From the NCBI GenBank assembly GCA_009663005.1, contig CM018903.1, forward strand, positions 17,855,169-17,865,168: a stretch of 10,000 nt of DNA. The letters run 5' to 3'. This document shows positions 6,992 to 10,000 of this stretch, one piece after another. Numbering within the stretch: the stretch's first letter is position 1; each line of letters begins with the position of its first letter. The notes beneath the pieces are model-generated. The model saw only the letters and a program-made list of their open reading frames with translations. It made no database searches and was not told the DNA's origin. Position numbers and translations under genes: made by a program. This DNA comes from Actinidia chinensis (Eukaryota > Streptophyta > Magnoliopsida > Ericales > Actinidiaceae).

Positions 6992-8712
6992 CCGAGAGAA
7001 CTAGATCTTATTGAACTATTTCTTCTTTTCTTTATTTCTATTTCTGGATGTTATGATATTATATTTTATGTTGGGATTAGTTGCTACATTTTGAATGCTT
7101 TAATTGTTAATTGAATGCTTAATTGGATGAATTTGTTTTTAATTGTCTTGGCTAAATTGTTTTTAGCAGAAGTTACTCTGTTATATTGGAAAAAAAGGGG
7201 TTCAATTATCAACATGTCAAGCGAAACAGGTTTGTTTTCATCTGGTTCCTTTGAATTTAATTGTGACTCCTCACATTCTATGGTTATAATCTGATCTTTC
7301 TTGTATAGTGGATGTTTGGGGGTTGAGAATTCTTAGTTTTTGGGATCAATCACAAATCATCATGTTTTGTTCTCAAAGGATAGTTGAAGCAACTGGTACT
7401 CTGTATATACGATGTTTAATAACGCGGATTATCCATGTAAATTTCATCTTGCATGCTTTACTTTACTAGTTTGTGCATATAAGAGAGAGGATCACATACA
7501 CTACCACGAGTCCGTGTTTTTCCGAAGTGAAACTGTTATAAGTTTACATGATCTGCATCCATACAGTGGAGATTTATACCTTGTGAGCTTTAGAGCCATA
7601 AAATCGTTTTTTGATCGATTTTACCTTACTCAAAGAAAATTTATTGTGAATTTCATTGTTTGGAATAGCTTCAATATTTTGAATTTGGTTTTACATATTA
7701 GTGTGATGAGTTAGAATTTTTTGACATCTTTTACATGCTTTTTACAAACCATATCGGATTTTTGTTACTTGAGGCCAATTCACATATATCTTCTTTTCTG
7801 TCCTTTTTTTCGGTAATTGTGTATAAAAAGATCCCAAGAAGCGTGTTTGAATCTAAAGTTCCCATAAATATGGGGGAATCGCATAGCGTAATTTTGAGCA
7901 GTTAAAAAAACGGAGGAATGGAGATTCCACAGACATAGCAAACTTAAAACATAAAAGAAAAATGAGTTCAAAGTTGAAAAGTGTACAAAAAACAAAGGAG
8001 TTTGAAGTGTATGCTTATTAAGAGTTGCGCATAGTGTAGTGGCCATGCATCATGTTGGATTTATTACTACTGGCTTGATTCTCTCTACTTTCTTGGCTAT
8101 TCTTTCACTCATATGGCCTAAATATCCGGAATTGGCCATACGTTTTCGAATTATTGCATGTAAAGTCATCAAGTCCATATTCCAACTGGTGCAATTAACG
8201 GTGAACATTCTTTTCATGAAGTTATGCCAAGTCTGTACACTTTAATCTTTGCGGTTTTTGAAAATTGGATTGCTCTATTAGAATTATTTAACACGTATCG
8301 TACAAACGGCAATTTCCTTAAGAGGAACTTGTGTGTTCTTATTGTTGAGAGTTATGACTCTTGTGGTTGAATCGATACTATAGGTTGTTGTTTGGGTGCG
8401 TAATTGGTTCAAATTTAGGGAACGCCTCTACCCTTCACACTTGAAATCTATCGTTTTATATTGCAATGCGGTTTGGTAGATGCTTGCATGATTGATTTGG
8501 TTTGAATTGCTTGCATTGTTTTTTGTGAGAACTGTTGTGTTTAATATTTTTGATACATTGCTGAATGTGATATTTGTGGGTATCATCACTGAATCCCTCA
8601 CGAGACACCACTCGTTCCACTAGGGGAAACCTAGGGGGTTTAAAGGCTTGATGCATGCGCTAAATGCTTCGGGACCTTACGAATGAGAGATTATCTTTTA
8701 CTTTTGTTTAAT
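6992..8712 (+). other. Long non-coding 3' region between env-like gene and polypurine tract
   Basis: About 1.7 kb of AT-rich sequence with no recognised coding motif on either strand. Open frames at 7412-7711, 8039-8242 and 7780-8046 (minus) resemble no known protein, lack family motifs and sit in a region where Athila elements usually have a long untranslated stretch. Small direct repeats occur: ttgaatgctt(t)aattg at 7091-7106 and 7111-7125, and tgcttgcat at 8481-8489 and 8508-8516. No terminal inverted repeats with target duplications were noticed, so no second nested element is claimed. Confidence 0.6.
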
Positions 8713-8731
8713 TTTGCTAGGGACTAGCAAA
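8713..8731 (+). promoter_or_regulatory. Conserved hairpin just upstream of the polypurine tract
   Basis: tttgcta (8713-8719) pairs with tagcaaa (8725-8731) around gggac. A ttgctagggactagcaa-type sequence commonly precedes the polypurine tract in plant Ty3/gypsy elements of this kind. It sits in the right place to help priming or packaging, but its role is not established. Confidence 0.6.
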
Positions 8732-8739
8732 GGTTAGTG

Positions 8740-8748
8740 TGGGGGGGG
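8740..8748 (+). promoter_or_regulatory. Polypurine tract (plus-strand DNA primer)
   Basis: After aggttagtg comes TGGGGGGGG (8740-8748) and then TGATTG, a form of the AGTGTGGGGG or AGTTTGGGGG tract that precedes the 3' LTR in Athila-like elements. It would resist RNase H and prime second-strand synthesis. It fixes the LTR start at 8749. Confidence 0.8.
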
Positions 8749-8751
8749 TGA

Positions 8752-8773
8752 TTGGACTACTATTGTAGTCCAA
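8752..8773 (+). other. Perfect 9-bp hairpin at the LTR start
   Basis: ttggactac (8752-8760) and gtagtccaa (8765-8773) are exact inverted repeats around a 4-base loop (tatt), starting three bases into the LTR. Its function is unknown; possibilities are structure in the RNA or DNA near the integrase-recognised end. Confidence 0.7.
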
Positions 8774-8963
8774 GCGCCGTGTAACTGACCTAGTTTGGTC
8801 CTAGATTTAGTTTTAATTATATTTTTATCATATTTGCACGTATAGGCGTGTTTGAAGTTCATTATAGGTTTATATTGATAAAGGCAAGAATTGAACCATA
8901 AAAGTAGAACGGTGTAATGAAGAAAGGAAGAAAAACTCAAAAGAAGGTTCAGATTACATTTGG

Positions 8964-9332
8964 GAGTTCGACGCCCAAGCAAATGAGGAAACCAGATTCG
9001 AACGCTGTGAAAAAATCTGGAAATTTTGTGAAGACGTTCGAGTTAACGCCTGACCAAGAGCATTTGGGTGTCCGAACGCCCTGAAGAAAATTGTTGAAGA
9101 TCGTTCGAACGCCCGTGCTTACAGTTCGCAAAGTACGAGTAGTGAATTAAGCTTCGACCGCCAATTGCTTTACAGTTCGAAAAATCGAGACTAAAGTTTG
9201 GGTTTTTTGTCTAAGCGTTCGAACGCTACATGGAAGAAGGATTAGGAGTTCGAACACCAGAAGAAAAATTAGAAGATTGTACGGAGCATTCGAACTCCCA
9301 ATTGAAGAAGGAAGTGGGCCGTTCGAAACGCC
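8964..9332. repeat. Cluster of GTTCGAACGCC-like motifs in U3
   Basis: About twelve copies or near-copies of a motif near (G)TTCGAACGCC are scattered over 370 bp. Examples are gttcgacgcc (8966-8975), attcgaacgct (8996-9006), gtccgaacgcc (9070-9080), cgttcgaacgccc (9102-9114), agcttcgaccgcc (9150-9162), gcgttcgaacgct (9215-9227), gagttcgaacacc (9246-9258), gcattcgaactcc (9286-9298) and ccgttcgaaacgcc (9319-9332). The core TTCGAA is a palindrome. Spacing is irregular, roughly 12-65 bp, so this is not a simple tandem array. Lying upstream of the TATA-like site, the copies may be protein-binding sites in the LTR promoter; that is inference. Confidence 0.8.
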
Positions 9333-9387
9333 AAGGCAAAATCCGGGAAGTTCCTATTTGTTTTAGGACTCGAATTTGGAAATGCCA

Positions 9388-9394
9388 TATATAT
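9388..9394 (+). promoter_or_regulatory. Candidate TATA box of the LTR promoter
   Basis: TATATAT within gccatatatatccc, with a second TATA-like run (tttatatc, 9398-9405) just downstream. It lies downstream of the U3 motif cluster and upstream of the T-rich R/U5 part, where an LTR TATA box is expected. A transcription start about 30 bp further on, near 9420, would be expected but is not shown. Confidence 0.5.
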
Positions 9395-9661
9395 CCCTTT
9401 ATATCTTTTGCAGGGGACGAGACGTTTTGGAAAAAAATTTGAAGGGTTTTCCTTTCTCAGCCTCTTATTTTATTTCAAATTCTTCATTTTTCCCTTGTAA
9501 GTTTTTAACATTAATCTTATTTGTTTTTAAATTAATTAAGGAGTTTGGTCAAGTAACATTGTTCTCTTCAATTTTCTTCTTGTATTAATTCATTATCTGG
9601 CTTTTATCATTAGATTAGTTTTTAATTTTCGGAATGCATTCAATAATTAGATATTGTTACC

Positions 9662-9679
9662 CTAGCCATGAGTGGCTAG
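9662..9679 (+). other. Hairpin around TGAG in R/U5 of the LTR
   Basis: ctagcca (9662-9668) and tggctag (9673-9679) are perfect inverted repeats around tgag. The ATGAGTGGCTA wording recurs in LTRs and leaders of Athila-type elements, which supports placing this in R or U5. Confidence 0.6.
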
Positions 9680-9830
9680 TTTTTTCTTTTCCTTTACTTG
9701 AATCGCTTCGTAAGTCAATCGAGGATCAAGGATGAACATGGAGTACTTTATTTTCACTGTTAGATCTTTCTAATTGTTTTTATTCTTCTCCTTTACTATC
9801 TAAATTTTTTGAAAACTTGAGAGTTCTATA

Positions 9831-9980
9831 TGTTTCGATAAATATTCCGGTTATCGGATCGATGATGCCCCTACCATGATTAAAACAACCACGATTTTTA
9901 TTTCACTTTCGAAACTTCAATCGAGTCCCATTATGTTTCGAATAACATCTTTGTTATGCGGATCGATGATGCACTCACCT
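9831..9980 (+). repeat. Two imperfect direct repeats near the LTR end
   Basis: tgtttcga occurs at 9831-9838 and 9934-9941, and cggatcgatgatgc is identical at 9855-9868 and 9959-9972. Each copy is about 40 bp, and the copies are offset by 103-104 bp. They could be an old local duplication within U5. The sequence between them is not obviously repeated. Confidence 0.65.
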
Positions 9981-10000
9981 TATCCTAACAACAGAGTATA

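Larger units (their letters stand above)
1..10000 (+). mobile_element. Degenerate Athila-like Ty3/gypsy LTR retrotransposon, partial (protease to 3' LTR), with a nested hAT element
   Basis: Conserved motifs appear in one order on one strand: protease, reverse transcriptase, RNase H, integrase, an env-like gene, a polypurine tract and the start of an LTR. This order, the wording of the integrase tail (EEIRNNAYENTRISKAKM) and an extra env-like gene after pol match the plant Athila lineage of Ty3/gypsy elements. Without the 1,011-bp hAT insertion and its duplicated 8 bp, the part from the window start to the LTR is about 7.7 kb, which fits an Athila element of 10-12 kb lacking its 5' LTR and gag. 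All coding parts are broken by stops and frameshifts, so the copy cannot make its own proteins. The 5' LTR and primer-binding site are outside the window. Confidence 0.9.
8749..10000 (+). repeat. 3' LTR, partial (right end beyond the window)
   Basis: The LTR starts TGATTGG directly after the polypurine tract. It holds no gene. In order, it has a 9-bp perfect hairpin at its very start (8752-8773), a U3 segment with many GTTCGAACGCC-like motifs (8964-9332), TATA-like sequence (9388-9394), a T-rich R/U5 part containing CATGAGTGGCTAG, which is typical of Athila LTRs, and two 40-bp imperfect direct repeats near the window end. At least 1,252 bp are present. No CAATCA-type end was found before 10000, so the LTR probably continues. 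Without the 5' LTR its age cannot be estimated. Confidence 0.75.

Noticed and set aside
7780..8046. Minus-strand open frame of 88 codons with hydrophobic stretches
   Set aside because: The region is AT-rich, so Phe/Leu-rich frames arise by chance; no family, neighbour or promoter supports it.
8949..9131. Minus-strand open frame repeating a GVRTP-like peptide, and a plus-strand frame 9230-9442 with the same peptide
   Set aside because: GTTCGAAC is its own reverse complement, so both strands read the U3 motif as Val-Arg-Thr. The repeat explains the peptide; no gene is needed.
9840..10000. Possible right end of the 3' LTR within the window
   Set aside because: No CA end with an inverted match to TGATTG and no flanking target duplication could be found, so the LTR is left open-ended.

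Overview
The window is plant nuclear repeat DNA. It holds most of one old, heavily mutated long-terminal-repeat retrotransposon of the Ty3/gypsy superfamily, Athila/Tat side and most like Athila, on the + strand. No intact host gene, tRNA, rRNA or CRISPR array was found. Plant origin rests on the Athila-type pol, the plant-specific env-like gene behind it, the pre-polypurine-tract motif, a hAT element with an nDart-like end sequence, and the AT-rich base composition. An angiosperm, probably a dicot, fits; the species cannot be told. A gene-poor heterochromatic location is an inference.

Layout. 1-3772 is a pol pseudogene, entered within or just before protease. It reads in the usual order protease, linker, reverse transcriptase, RNase H and integrase, with many frameshifts and stops, and ends at a double stop (TAA TAG, 3770-3775). 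3773-4178 is a non-coding pol/env spacer that ends in a purine-rich leader. 4187-5197 is a complete 1,011-bp non-autonomous hAT-superfamily transposon with perfect 12-bp terminal inverted repeats and a perfect 8-bp target-site duplication (GTTAGGTG). Its two arms are filled with CGTGC-type repeats around an AT-rich core. 5217-5883 looks like an intron: a strong donor (CAAG/GTAAAT) lies just past the hAT insertion and a T-rich acceptor (TATGCAG/G) lies 25 bp before the env-like ATG. 5908-6991 is the env-like pseudogene, ending in an acidic tail. 6992-8738 is non-coding. 8713-8748 holds a conserved hairpin and the G-rich polypurine tract. From 8749 to the window end is the 3' LTR, cut off by the window.

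How the parts fit. Removing the hAT rejoins one retroelement: pol, spacer/leader, intron, env-like gene, long 3' UTR, polypurine tract and LTR. The hAT is nested and still has perfect ends and duplication, while pol is riddled with breaks, so the hAT insertion is probably much younger. The 5' LTR, primer-binding site and gag lie upstream of the window.

Most unexpected signals: (1) the complete hAT element and its same-orientation subterminal arrays; (2) a cluster of about twelve GTTCGAACGCC-like motifs in U3, with a smaller set of the same motif in the pol/env spacer; (3) a candidate env leader intron that the hAT landed beside. No wholly new coding system is visible.
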